Virus record (IMG/VR): IMGVR_UViG_3300044797_000084 | Coordinates: 1-53,201 of that record | Source of the DNA: a virus | Reading direction: 5' to 3' (one strand) | DNA: 53,201 nt | In this document: one piece after another, positions 43,264 to 50,718 of the stretch | Layout: the number at the start of each line of letters is the position of its first letter | Position numbering within the stretch: the stretch's first letter is position 1 | Position numbers and translations under genes: made by a program | The notes under the pieces: generated by a model | Databases searched by the model: none | The model's input: only the letters and a program-made list of their open reading frames with translations | Told to the model about the DNA's origin: nothing

Positions 43264-44240
43264 CCCAAGCCTACCTGCGAAAAACTGGACAACCGCGCTT
43301 TGACCTCGGGCAGCATAAACGGAAGCAGCCCAGGCTCGACCTCGCCGTGCTCGCCCGCCATCTGCGGATCGCCGCTGCGTGATGCCTGCTGCTCTTTGCG
43401 CCACTCGAACGCGATCTGTTTCAAGGCGGCGTTGCGGACCGGCGGCGGCAGAGGATCAAAGCCAGCGGTCCAGACCACCTCGATGTTTTTCACACCGGGA
43501 AACCAGGGGCGCCCGACAAGGCCCTGAAAGGAGCGCACGAGATAGCCACGCAGCGGGTCCACCGTGTACATTTCGTTTGACCCCTGGTGCTCGGGTGTCT
43601 GTTCTTCGAGCACGTGTTCGCCGTTGACTCCCCACCACTCCGCGACGCGTATCGGCGACCCAACGACCGGGTAGTAGGGCAACATCAGCGTGTTGCTGTT
43701 GAAGACCGAGAACCGTTTGGCGAACGTCGTCGGGCCGAGCGGGCGCCCCAACTCGTCTTGCAGCCACCAGCACACGTCGTCTACGACTTCCTTCAGCTTC
43801 GTGTCTTCGCCCGCGACAGGCACGTCGTCCATCTGCAACCAAGGGCGAACGTCGGCGTCCACATCAAGGAACGTGGACCACTGCGGGGTCGTGTCGTAGG
43901 TGTAGGCGTTCCCGGGGTCTGATAGGGGCAGCAGCGAGTACAGGTCTGTCGTGCCGGGGCCGGTCGGGACGGTGATCCAGAATGTCTGCGGGTCTTGGCC
44001 GACGACGCGCAGGTCGAGCCGGTATTGCGTGTTGCCGGGCGTCGTTTCGCTATCGCGATTGGAGGGCAGTTCGACCGACATTTCGCCGGCGCTGTTGAAG
44101 GCGGCCGTGACGGGTTCGGGCAAGATGCTTTGGCCAGGCTGGCTCATCCTTTCGCTGAGCGTGAACTCAGCGGCGCCCGCGAGCGCGGCACCCGACGGGC
44201 TGGCGAACTTGTGCGTGATCGTGCGGCGTGAGAACGCGAT
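43260..44240 (-). CDS. head-tail connector protein with probable ATC start
   Basis: The 326-residue form has an N-terminal beta domain (AFSRRTITHKF, SPSGAALAGAAEFTLSER), then VTVPTGPGTTDLYSL-like strand regions and a helical connector part: DDVCWWLQDELGRPLGPTTF, PVVGSPIRVAEWWG, GYLVRSFQGLVGRPWFPGV and ALKQIAFEWRKEQQASR, as in gp6/gp15-type adaptors. The first ATG is at 44147, but the frame upstream is clearly protein and is preceded by CAGGAGGTGCATC directly before the codon ATC at 44240. In relatives I recall, this position is the initiator Met (MAFSRRTITH). The gene should join portal and tail. Confidence 0.7.
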   Translation of the reverse strand: MAFSRRTITHKFASPSGAALAGAAEFTLSERMSQPGQSILPEPVTAAFNSAGEMSVELPSNRDSETTPGNTQYRLDLRVVGQDPQTFWITVPTGPGTTDLYSLLPLSDPGNAYTYDTTPQWSTFLDVDADVRPWLQMDDVPVAGEDTKLKEVVDDVCWWLQDELGRPLGPTTFAKRFSVFNSNTLMLPYYPVVGSPIRVAEWWGVNGEHVLEEQTPEHQGSNEMYTVDPLRGYLVRSFQGLVGRPWFPGVKNIEVVWTAGFDPLPPPVRNAALKQIAFEWRKEQQASRSGDPQMAGEHGEVEPGLLPFMLPEVKARLSSFSQVGLG

Positions 44241-44257
44241 GATGCACCTCCTGCGAG

Positions 44258-44263
44258 TAAGCT
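44258..44263 (+). promoter_or_regulatory. -10 box of gene 44271
   Basis: TAAGCT ends 7 bp before ATG 44271, with no Shine-Dalgarno site. A leaderless transcript is predicted, divergent from the connector gene with only 30 bp between start codons. Confidence 0.45.
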
Positions 44264-44270
44264 GCTGGCG

Positions 44271-44603
44271 ATGAGGAAACGGCTGGAGCCAAAGGACACA
44301 GCCCTCCTGTGGGCGCAGTCCGAGGTTGCCTACTCGCTGAACCTGTTCTTGTTCGGCGTGGATGGCAAGGATGACCCCGGCAAGCTAGACGCAGGCGCGC
44401 GAGAGCTAGCAGCGTTTCTGCTCATGCGCTCAACGAACCAAGCATGGTTCGCCGCGTTGGCTCAGCACGGATGCTCGGGGCGAGAGCCCGATGGCAGCTT
44501 CCCATGCAAGTCCTGCAACGAGATCAGCACGCTTGGGACGGAGCGTCTGTGGCCCGTCCTTTATCCCGAGCTTCCATTCAGCGGGCTCACCCCCAGGACG
44601 TAG
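44271..44603 (+). CDS. hypothetical protein
   Basis: The 110-residue protein is helical at its start (ALLWAQSEVAYSLNLFLFG), with a DAGARELAAFLLMRSTNQAW segment and a Cys trio (HGCSGREPDGSFPCKSCNE). A lone rightward gene ending convergently, with a 17-bp overlap, against the first glycosyltransferase-like gene. Perhaps a moron. Not recognised. Confidence 0.55.
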   Translation: MRKRLEPKDTALLWAQSEVAYSLNLFLFGVDGKDDPGKLDAGARELAAFLLMRSTNQAWFAALAQHGCSGREPDGSFPCKSCNEISTLGTERLWPVLYPELPFSGLTPRT

Positions 44604-45207
44604 TGCCCTCTGATCCTCGAAGGGCATGGTCGAGATAGAAGCGGGTCTCTGCGTCGGGCTCGCGCTGATACCAGCCCATGTGCCTGGCTTGGAATGGGGC
44701 GCCCGTGCGGATCGCTTGGTAGCCGAACCCCGTCCCGGCGCGGTAGAGCGCGAACGTGGTGTCGATCAAGCTCCCGTAGACGCCGGGCTCAAGCTGGCGT
44801 GCCTCACAGACCAGCTCCTGCTCGTGGGCGAGTGACGGGATGTCTCCCACGTCGTCCAGGTAGAGGCCGACGCCGGCCTTTGAGAACTGCGGGTAGCGGT
44901 CGAGAAGCTCGTGCAGGTGCTCGACTAGGTCCAGCGGGCAGTCATCGGTTGGGACGACATCAGGGTCTGTGTAGACGTAAGGAGCGTCTGGCACGAGCCC
45001 GGCGTGCCACAGCGCGCGCGAGCCGAGATTGCGCCCCAGCTTGACCACCTTGTGGGGCGACTGCGACAGGTAGTCCAGTAGCGGCGGCCACGAGCTGGCG
45101 TTATCGAGAAGGGTCAGATTGTCGTAGCCCGCGCGCTCTAGCCACTCCACAAGGGCGCGCAGGTCAGTTAGACGATCACGAACATTGATTAGGACCGGGC
45201 AGTCCAT
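44587..45207 (-). CDS. glycosyltransferase-like protein
   Basis: 206 residues from ATG 45207, which overlaps the preceding gene. VLINVRDRLTDLRALVEWLE, NLTLLDNASSW and the metal-binding DxD in YVYTDPDVVPTDDCPLDLVE fit a GT-A fold family 2-like enzyme that moves sugar from a nucleotide donor. The C-terminal lobe (TTFALYRAGTGFGYQAIRTG) is the acceptor region. It is the last gene of the leftward sugar array. Confidence 0.7.
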   Translation of the reverse strand: MDCPVLINVRDRLTDLRALVEWLERAGYDNLTLLDNASSWPPLLDYLSQSPHKVVKLGRNLGSRALWHAGLVPDAPYVYTDPDVVPTDDCPLDLVEHLHELLDRYPQFSKAGVGLYLDDVGDIPSLAHEQELVCEARQLEPGVYGSLIDTTFALYRAGTGFGYQAIRTGAPFQARHMGWYQREPDAETRFYLDHALRGSEGTTSWG

Positions 45208-45806
45208 AGGTGGTGGCGCCGGTTGAACAGTTCGGTGTCCTCGTCCCAGGCCGCGCGCCCAATCTGATACACCCAGTCGTCCTCGCCCTTCCCGGCCGCA
45301 GGGTGCAGGTGCTCGACGATCGACTCGGGACACTCGACGAGCCGGCCACGGTGGCGGGCGGTCCCGAAAAACTCACCATCGGTGTAGTTATGTCGGTATC
45401 CCTCGTGCAGAATGCCGGGGCCGTCGATCGTGCCGAGGTCCGCGTAGGCGCGTGCGACGAGGGCCATCGTGCCATGCGGGTTGTGCAGGTCGTTGACGAC
45501 GACGACGCCCTCATCCATCACCGCGAGTGCTGCGGAAAGCCAGCCCGAGTGGAACAGCACATCCTCGGCACCGAGGAACAGGCAGGGCTCGCTCGTCTCT
45601 CGGTAGCCGAGGTTGATGCGCTTCGCCCATGAGCCGCCCTCGTCACGGATCACCTGCGCGCCCGTGAGCTGCGCGAAGTCGGCGACCTCTCCGGTTGCGA
45701 TCAGGTAGACGGTATGCGGCTCGGGGGTCGCCTGCTCGATGTTCTCCACCAGCGGGGCGAGCTTCGCCGGGCGCATCGCCGGGATCAGGATGGCGGTGCT
45801 ATCCAC
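45189..45806 (-). CDS. glycosyltransferase-like protein
   Basis: The 205-residue product from GTG 45806 (overlapping the gene before) starts DSTAILIPAMRPAKLAPLVE and has GSWAKRINLGYRETSEPCLF followed by LGAEDVLFHSGWLSA, where AEDV takes the DxD place. The C-terminal NNLHNPHG-like region and HPAAGKGEDDWVY suggest substrate contacts. GT-A family 2-like; donor and acceptor unknown. Confidence 0.65.
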   Translation of the reverse strand: MDSTAILIPAMRPAKLAPLVENIEQATPEPHTVYLIATGEVADFAQLTGAQVIRDEGGSWAKRINLGYRETSEPCLFLGAEDVLFHSGWLSAALAVMDEGVVVVNDLHNPHGTMALVARAYADLGTIDGPGILHEGYRHNYTDGEFFGTARHRGRLVECPESIVEHLHPAAGKGEDDWVYQIGRAAWDEDTELFNRRHHLWTARS

Positions 45807-46404
45807 AGATCTGCCCTGGGGTCTTGCCGTAGGTCCAGGTGGCGACGGGCACACAGCGGAACATCGGGTAGCCAGACACAAGGCGCTGCCAGAGTGCCCA
45901 ATCCTCCCACCTTGCGTTGGTCCCTGCGTAGTGGCCGCCCTCCCATGGTCCCGGCCCCTCCCAGTCGGTCGGGAAGCCGCCAGCCTGCTCAAGCAGCGAG
46001 AGACGGATCAGGCAGTTGCCATCGATGAAGTTCGTCTCGGCGAACGTCTCGGCGAGCTTCTCATGCGACCAATCGTTGCAATCGACTCGGGGCTTTGAGC
46101 CGCTCGCGTCGTAGGTGTAAACGACATCGGCGTCGTGGAGGTGGGGGAGCACCGTCTCGACGTGGTGCGGCAACCAGGAGTCGTCGTCGTTGAGGACCGC
46201 AACCCAGGGCGTCCTGACGGCAGGCAGCAGCGAGTTCTTGGCCCGTGCGTACTGCACCATTGGCTCGTCGTCGCCGACCGGATGCGAGCAGACGAGCTGG
46301 GCCGTGACAGGGATGGTCTGGGCGTTGACTGAGGCGATGTTCTCGGCCAGCAGTGCCTCGCGGCCCTTGATGGTGGCCGTCAGGACTGTGATCGGGGCCT
46401 GCAT
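45799..46404 (-). CDS. family 2 glycosyltransferase
   Basis: 201 residues. It opens APITVLTATIKGREALLAEN, has AVLNDDDSWLPHHVETVLP with the DDD motif that binds the nucleotide-sugar metal, and NFIDGNCLIRLSLLEQAGGF then WEDWALWQRLVSGYP, the classic ED of GT2 enzymes. This is the clearest GT2 in the set. Overlaps the gene before by 25 bp. Confidence 0.8.
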   Translation of the reverse strand: MQAPITVLTATIKGREALLAENIASVNAQTIPVTAQLVCSHPVGDDEPMVQYARAKNSLLPAVRTPWVAVLNDDDSWLPHHVETVLPHLHDADVVYTYDASGSKPRVDCNDWSHEKLAETFAETNFIDGNCLIRLSLLEQAGGFPTDWEGPGPWEGGHYAGTNARWEDWALWQRLVSGYPMFRCVPVATWTYGKTPGQICG

Positions 46405-47117
46405 GTGCTCCTGCTCGGGATCGGGTCATACACGGTCGGCACGGCCAGCCATGCCTCGTACTCTGCGCGGAGCTCGTCAGGGGCCATCCCTTCCAAGCGG
46501 GTGTGGTGGCTGGCGTCGCCGCGCGCGCGAGCGGCCGGGTCCAGCGTGGCGTTGCGTTCGCTGACCTTACGCAGGAAGTGCTCGAAGCCTCGGTAGTGCA
46601 GCTCGCGGATCTCGAGGACGTTGACCAGCGTCGTGAGGCCAAGGTCGCTGACGGCGTGGTTGCCGTTGGTCAGCACCCGGCCGGGGCGCGGACGGAAGGC
46701 GATCTTGCCCAGGCGCTCGGGCTCGACACGCCGATGATTCCAGTCATGGTGGAGGTAGCGTTTGACGTGAAGCGTGTCGTAGGGGCAGCCGGTGAGCAAC
46801 GCCGCGATGGACTCGCCGTTCGTCGTGGCCCAGAACTCATCGATGTCGGAGGCGAGCACCCAGTCTGCACCGGCCTGGCGCGCGCGCTCCGCGAGCTCGT
46901 TCATCAGCTCGGGCTGGCGATGGATCGGGCCGGGTGCGTCCTGCCAGTAGACGCAGCCCCTCTCGCGGGCCAAACGGATCAGCCTCCCGCGGGTGCCCTC
47001 GCCAGGGTCCGAGCTGTCGGCGACGAGGATTAGGTCGACGCCCTCGGCGAGCATGTGTCGCAGCGAGCACTCGACGATATCCGACTCATTCTTCGACGTA
47101 TAGATGGCGGCGATCAC
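46380..47117 (-). CDS. glycosyltransferase (GT2-like, DIDEF type)
   Basis: From GTG 47117 (GTGA overlap) 245 residues. VIAAIYTSKNESDIVECSLR begins like family 2-related enzymes with a KNE motif. GADWVLASDIDEFW holds the DxDEF metal site, and YLHHDWNHRRVEPERLGKIA follows. Resembles DUF23/Glyco_tranf_2_4 proteins. Probably cytoplasmic, acting on a phage or host glycan. Confidence 0.7.
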   Translation of the reverse strand: MIAAIYTSKNESDIVECSLRHMLAEGVDLILVADSSDPGEGTRGRLIRLARERGCVYWQDAPGPIHRQPELMNELAERARQAGADWVLASDIDEFWATTNGESIAALLTGCPYDTLHVKRYLHHDWNHRRVEPERLGKIAFRPRPGRVLTNGNHAVSDLGLTTLVNVLEIRELHYRGFEHFLRKVSERNATLDPAARARGDASHHTRLEGMAPDELRAEYEAWLAVPTVYDPIPSRSTCRPRSQS

Positions 47118-47800
47118 GGCACCGCAACCACGTGCTCCCAACCCCCGAGCCGGCCCTCCAGCTCCGAGAAGCCAGCGAACCACGCCGGGTCAACAGGGTT
47201 AGGCCAGAACGGCTCGTGTGTGGAGAGATGCAGCGGGACGCCCTTGGCGGCGAGGAACGGGGCGACGCTCTCCAAGACGAGCGCCTCCGATCCCTCGATG
47301 TCCATCTTGACCAGGCAGCAGTCCTCGATCTGGTAGTCGGCGAAGATCCGCTGCAACGTGAAGCACGGCACCGTCTCGCTTTTCTCGCTGTCGGCGTAGC
47401 GGAGCACCGAGGACATCGAGGATGCCCAGCCTTGGGGGTGGCTGGAGATCGTGCAGGTGCCGTCGTAGTCGGCGACCGCGGCGCGCACGCAGCGGACCTT
47501 GCCGGGCACGTTGCGCTCGCAGTGACGGACGAGATACTCGTAGGCGACGGGGTCGGGCTCGACAGCGACCACGTTCGCGCCGTGGCGCGCGGCCCACATC
47601 GACAGAGCACCGATGCACGCGCCGAGATCCACGAACGTCTGGCCGGGCTTGACGAACCGGGCCATCACGTCCAGCGTGTCGCGCTCCCAGTTATCGGCGC
47701 CCCATTCGTTCCAAAAGCCGGGGGTCGGGCCTTCGGTGTAAGGCGGGTCGAAGGGCGGTTCGTCTACGTCCCAGGTGACGCCGCGTCTGGTGATCTTCAT
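47114..47800 (-). CDS. FkbM-family methyltransferase
   Basis: The 228-residue protein shows the SAM-binding motif VDLGACIGALSMWAARHG, the acidic VVAVEPDP loop, an N-terminal PGQTF and KMDIEGSEALVLESV, all marks of FkbM methyltransferases. These add O-methyl groups to sugars or small molecules. It is coupled by ATGA and GTGA overlaps to the acyltransferase before it and the glycosyltransferase after, so it likely caps the glycan. Confidence 0.85.
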   Translation of the reverse strand: MKITRRGVTWDVDEPPFDPPYTEGPTPGFWNEWGADNWERDTLDVMARFVKPGQTFVDLGACIGALSMWAARHGANVVAVEPDPVAYEYLVRHCERNVPGKVRCVRAAVADYDGTCTISSHPQGWASSMSSVLRYADSEKSETVPCFTLQRIFADYQIEDCCLVKMDIEGSEALVLESVAPFLAAKGVPLHLSTHEPFWPNPVDPAWFAGFSELEGRLGGWEHVVAVP

Positions 47801-48345
47801 GTCGCCGGGACCCCTCTCACTGTCTCGCCCGCGGGCACGTCATGGATCACCACGGCGCCGGCGGCGATCGTTGCCCCGTCGCCGATCTTCAGCAGGTTGC
47901 AGATCGTGGCGCCCGCGCCGATGAACACGGCCTCGCCGATCTCCACGTCGCCGCAAATCGTCACGCCCGGGGCGATCGTCGTGAACGCCCCGACGGAGCA
48001 GCGGGTGAGCGTGGACGCATAGTTGATGTGGACGTGCTGGCCGAGGGTCGCCTCCCTGAGCAGGATGGCGTTCGGGGCGATGACGCAGCCGATGTCGATC
48101 TCGCTGTCGGGGTTGACGATGGCCGCCGGGTCGATCAGCGAATCTGCGGCATGCGGCCAGCGTTGTGCGACCTGCTGTCTGGTCTGGGGGTCGTTGACCG
48201 CGATCAGTACGGCTGGGCCCGCACCACCCCAAGGGAATGATCTCAGGACCGTCTCATCGAGCACCGATAGCTTGCGTCCACATCGCTCGGCGACGGCTTG
48301 GATGTCCCGGCTGTGCGAGCCGGTCCCGATCAGCACGTCTACCAT
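47797..48345 (-). CDS. PglD/NeuD-type sugar acyltransferase
   Basis: The 182-residue protein has an N-terminal nucleotide-like fold (DVLIGTGSHSRDIQAVAERC) and a left-handed beta-helix of hexapeptide repeats: IGCVIAPNAILLREATLGQH, GAFTTIAPGVTICGDVEIGE and IGAGATICNLLKIGDGATIA. A His in the HVHINYAST loop is the likely catalytic base. PglD/NeuD relatives acetylate amino or sialic sugars. Shine-Dalgarno GGAGGGCTATCG. Confidence 0.8.
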   Translation of the reverse strand: MVDVLIGTGSHSRDIQAVAERCGRKLSVLDETVLRSFPWGGAGPAVLIAVNDPQTRQQVAQRWPHAADSLIDPAAIVNPDSEIDIGCVIAPNAILLREATLGQHVHINYASTLTRCSVGAFTTIAPGVTICGDVEIGEAVFIGAGATICNLLKIGDGATIAAGAVVIHDVPAGETVRGVPAT

Positions 48346-49013
48346 CGATAGCCCTCCGATCGACGGACGCCGATGTGCTCGCACCGCGGGGCGTCCTTGC
48401 GCGCGCCGAGGTAGGCGAATGAATAGCCGTGCGCGAGCAGCGTGTCGGTGATGCCGCGCTCAAGGCCGTCGCCGGGCTCGGCCAACGCCAGCTCGATCGC
48501 CTCGCGCCGGATCAAGCTGGGATTCAGGCTGAACAGCCGCCGGTGTTCGACAAAGCCCTGACGGTCGGTGTACTCGTTCGGGGCGACCTCGATCTGGCCG
48601 CCGGCGGCGATCTCCTGCTCGCCCCATGGCTGGCGCTTGAGCACCACCTGGGCTAGATGCGGGTTCTCGTCGAGCAGTCGGGCCATGCCCGCCAGGTCCA
48701 CGGGCTCGCGGTAGATGAAGTCGTCCTCGGCGTGGAAGACGTAGCGAGCGGGGGTTGCGAGTGCCAGCGTCCAGGCCAAGCGGACGGCGGCAGCGAGCCC
48801 GCGACGCGACGAGTGCGGACAGATCGTGAAGTCCGGTTCGTAGCGCCGATGCAGCATGATGCTGTAGGCCGAGTCGCCCGAGTCATCGACCACGACGCGC
48901 CACTCGGGCCACGGGTTCAGCGAGACGCGCAGACTGTCGATGGCCTGGAGCAGATAGTCGCCGCGGCCGTCCGTGGTGACGGTCAGAGCGAATGCCAAGG
49001 CGGCATCCCGCAC
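48339..49013 (-). CDS. glycosyltransferase-like protein
   Basis: 224 residues from GTG 49013. It has FALTVTTDGRGDYLLQAIDS, LNPWPEWRVVVDDSGDSAYS and YVFHAEDDFIYREPVDLAGM; the EDDF is the metal motif of GT2-like enzymes. A C-terminal half with RQPWGEQEIAAGGQIEVAPN would bind acceptor. Coupled to the acyltransferase by a 7-bp overlap. Confidence 0.7.
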   Translation of the reverse strand: MRDAALAFALTVTTDGRGDYLLQAIDSLRVSLNPWPEWRVVVDDSGDSAYSIMLHRRYEPDFTICPHSSRRGLAAAVRLAWTLALATPARYVFHAEDDFIYREPVDLAGMARLLDENPHLAQVVLKRQPWGEQEIAAGGQIEVAPNEYTDRQGFVEHRRLFSLNPSLIRREAIELALAEPGDGLERGITDTLLAHGYSFAYLGARKDAPRCEHIGVRRSEGYRW

Positions 49014-49017
49014 CGGA

Positions 49018-49149
49018 TCATCCAGGCAAGCTCTCAGACGAGAGCTCCTTCATGGCCTGCACGATGAAGTCCAGGCAGCGTTGCTGTCGTTCGCGCTCTC
49101 GCTGTCGCCGCCCGCAGCGCCAGCGGATCAATGCTGCCACCCGTCTCAT
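49018..49149 (-). CDS. 43-residue basic helical protein
   Basis: ATG overlaps the stop before it. The sequence MRRVAALIRWRCGRRQRERE is strongly basic and ends QAMKELSSESLPG. It could associate with the membrane or nucleic acid. Minor gene inside the sugar array. Confidence 0.4.
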   Translation of the reverse strand: MRRVAALIRWRCGRRQRERERQQRCLDFIVQAMKELSSESLPG

Positions 49150-49340
49150 CAGATCGAGCCTTCCGACACGCGCCGCAGCGCGAGCCGTGCCGTGCGCAGG
49201 TTCGCCTCCGCCCGCTCCTTCGTAGCCTGGGCACGGTCGAAGACCTCCGCTGCTTGCGCGTGCTGGCGTACGGCGTCCTGGAACTGGCGCAGCGCTTCCT
49301 GCTGGTGCTTCTCCTGTGCCGTGGGCCTGCCGAGCTTCAC
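49149..49340 (-). CDS. coiled-coil protein
   Basis: 63 residues from GTG 49340 (GTGA overlap), nearly all one helix: EKHQQEALRQFQDAVRQHAQ, RAQATKERAEANLRTARLAL. The N terminus VKLGRPTAQ is basic. Probably dimeric. No function known. Confidence 0.5.
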   Translation of the reverse strand: MKLGRPTAQEKHQQEALRQFQDAVRQHAQAAEVFDRAQATKERAEANLRTARLALRRVSEGSI

Positions 49341-49522
49341 GCTGGCCTCCAACGGCCAAGGCCCTCGCACCAGTTCCGCACGCCAGCGAAGATGCGCTCG
49401 ATGGCCGTCTCCAGTTCGACGACTGTCATCTCGTCTCTGATGAAGCACTCGCGTGCCTGCGCCAGCGCCCAGTCTTGCGCGCGCTCGCGCTCAATGAGCG
49501 GGTGCGCCCTCACCGCCAGCAT
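49337..49522 (-). CDS. hypothetical helical protein
   Basis: ATG 49522 gives 61 residues; GTG 49513 would give the GTGA overlap typical here. The protein (LIERERAQDWALAQARECFI, VVELETAIERIFAGVRNWCE) is helical and acidic. It and the next two small genes split the sugar array into two parts. Confidence 0.5.
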   Translation of the reverse strand: MLAVRAHPLIERERAQDWALAQARECFIRDEMTVVELETAIERIFAGVRNWCEGLGRWRPA

Positions 49523-50037
49523 CCGTGCGCCGGCGCGATCGCCCAGGGTGCCGATGGCGAGAACTCGTCCCTGATGTGCCTCAGCGGTGGCCCATGCACA
49601 TGCATCGTCTCGCCTCCAGGATTCAACACATGGGACTGTAGCCAGGTATCCAGTCGGCACCAATGCTTAGGTTCGTGCCCCTCGTCGGATAGCTCGGCGA
49701 TCGTGTCGAGCGCGTCCGGGTATCGGGCGAGCAGCGCGGCCGAGAACTTCGCGCACGAGAGCCCCGCATACAGCCGGCCGACGTAGGGCACCTGGAACGA
49801 GCACCATGGGTGGTGACACTGCTCAAGCTCGTCGAGAGAGTCGGGGCGGACAACTACGTCCTGCTCGACGTTGATGAAGCTGGCGCCCTTCGCCCAAAGT
49901 CCCGCCAGTAGCTCCCAGTACGCCTCGTCGCTCCCGGACACATCGACGAACGCCACATCCCAGCCTGCGAGTGCCTGGACTACCTCGGGGCGTAGCCGGG
50001 TGTAGGGCTGAACGACGGGAGTCTCGTGGCCCCGCAT
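49510..50037 (-). CDS. glycosyltransferase-like protein
   Basis: The 175-residue protein has a Shine-Dalgarno GTAGGAGGTGCG. VVQALAGWDVAFVDVSGSDE and ASFINVEQDVVVRPDSLDEL mirror INVEHDHEVSDDLIQ of the gene at 50719, an E-x-D metal-like motif; PWCSFQVPYVGRLYAGLSCA follows. It is short for a GT and may be a single GT-A domain. Assignment rests on the motif and neighbours. Confidence 0.55.
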   Translation of the reverse strand: MRGHETPVVQPYTRLRPEVVQALAGWDVAFVDVSGSDEAYWELLAGLWAKGASFINVEQDVVVRPDSLDELEQCHHPWCSFQVPYVGRLYAGLSCAKFSAALLARYPDALDTIAELSDEGHEPKHWCRLDTWLQSHVLNPGGETMHVHGPPLRHIRDEFSPSAPWAIAPAHGCWR

Positions 50038-50055
50038 CGCACCTCCTACGCCAGC

Positions 50056-50679
50056 TCATACGAACAGCTCCGCCGCCGGCCATCCTTTGTTCAGGTCCTT
50101 CACGGTCGGCTGGCCCAGCCCAATCCACCGCTCAGCATCGAACCGTGATCGTGTCGAAGGCTCAGGCAACGTGCGCAGGTAGTCGCAGCGGGCCATCCAG
50201 AAGTTGCCGCCGAAGAACGGGGTGCCGTCGGAGAACTCCTGCTCGAAGCCTTTGGGACCGTAGACCTCGCGGGTGAGCCAGTGGCAGCCCACAGCGTCGA
50301 AGCGCTCAAGGTGCTTGAGGTTGATCCGCCAATCGCGCACGACCAGCTTCGTCATGCTCCGGCGCCATTTGGCCCGGAAGTCCGTCACGTCCTGGGCACC
50401 CTTGGTGTGGGCGTAACAAACCGCGCCATCATGCTCCAAGGCGTACTCGCGGACTGCTTTCAGCGTGACCTGCTCGAAGCCTTCATCGGCCTCGACTGCT
50501 ACGCGCACGTCCAGCGGGTCGAAGGCGTCGCGCGCCGCGTCGCGCCAGAGCTTCGCCCCCACCAAGCCGAGATAGACCGGGGCGCTCCAGTCAGCGGCGA
50601 GCAGTGCGTCTACATGCTCTAGGACGGGCTCGGTCCAGGAGCCGCCTGTAAAGCAGTGGTAGAAGTGCGCGACGTTCAA
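50056..50679 (-). CDS. glycosyltransferase-like protein
   Basis: The 207-residue product starts at TTG 50679 (NVAHFYHCFTGGSWTEPVLE). AVCYAHTKGAQDVTDFRAKW, RSMTKLVVRDWRINLKHL and TPFFGGNFWMARCDYLRTLP are typical of bacterial glycan-synthesis proteins with an H-x-KG and GGNFWW-like signature. Donor unknown. TTG is an unusual start and no strong Shine-Dalgarno is visible. Confidence 0.55.
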   Translation of the reverse strand: MNVAHFYHCFTGGSWTEPVLEHVDALLAADWSAPVYLGLVGAKLWRDAARDAFDPLDVRVAVEADEGFEQVTLKAVREYALEHDGAVCYAHTKGAQDVTDFRAKWRRSMTKLVVRDWRINLKHLERFDAVGCHWLTREVYGPKGFEQEFSDGTPFFGGNFWMARCDYLRTLPEPSTRSRFDAERWIGLGQPTVKDLNKGWPAAELFV

Positions 50680-50718
50680 GCGGGCGGTCGTTGGGCTGAC
50701 TCCATGGTGCCGGTTCTC

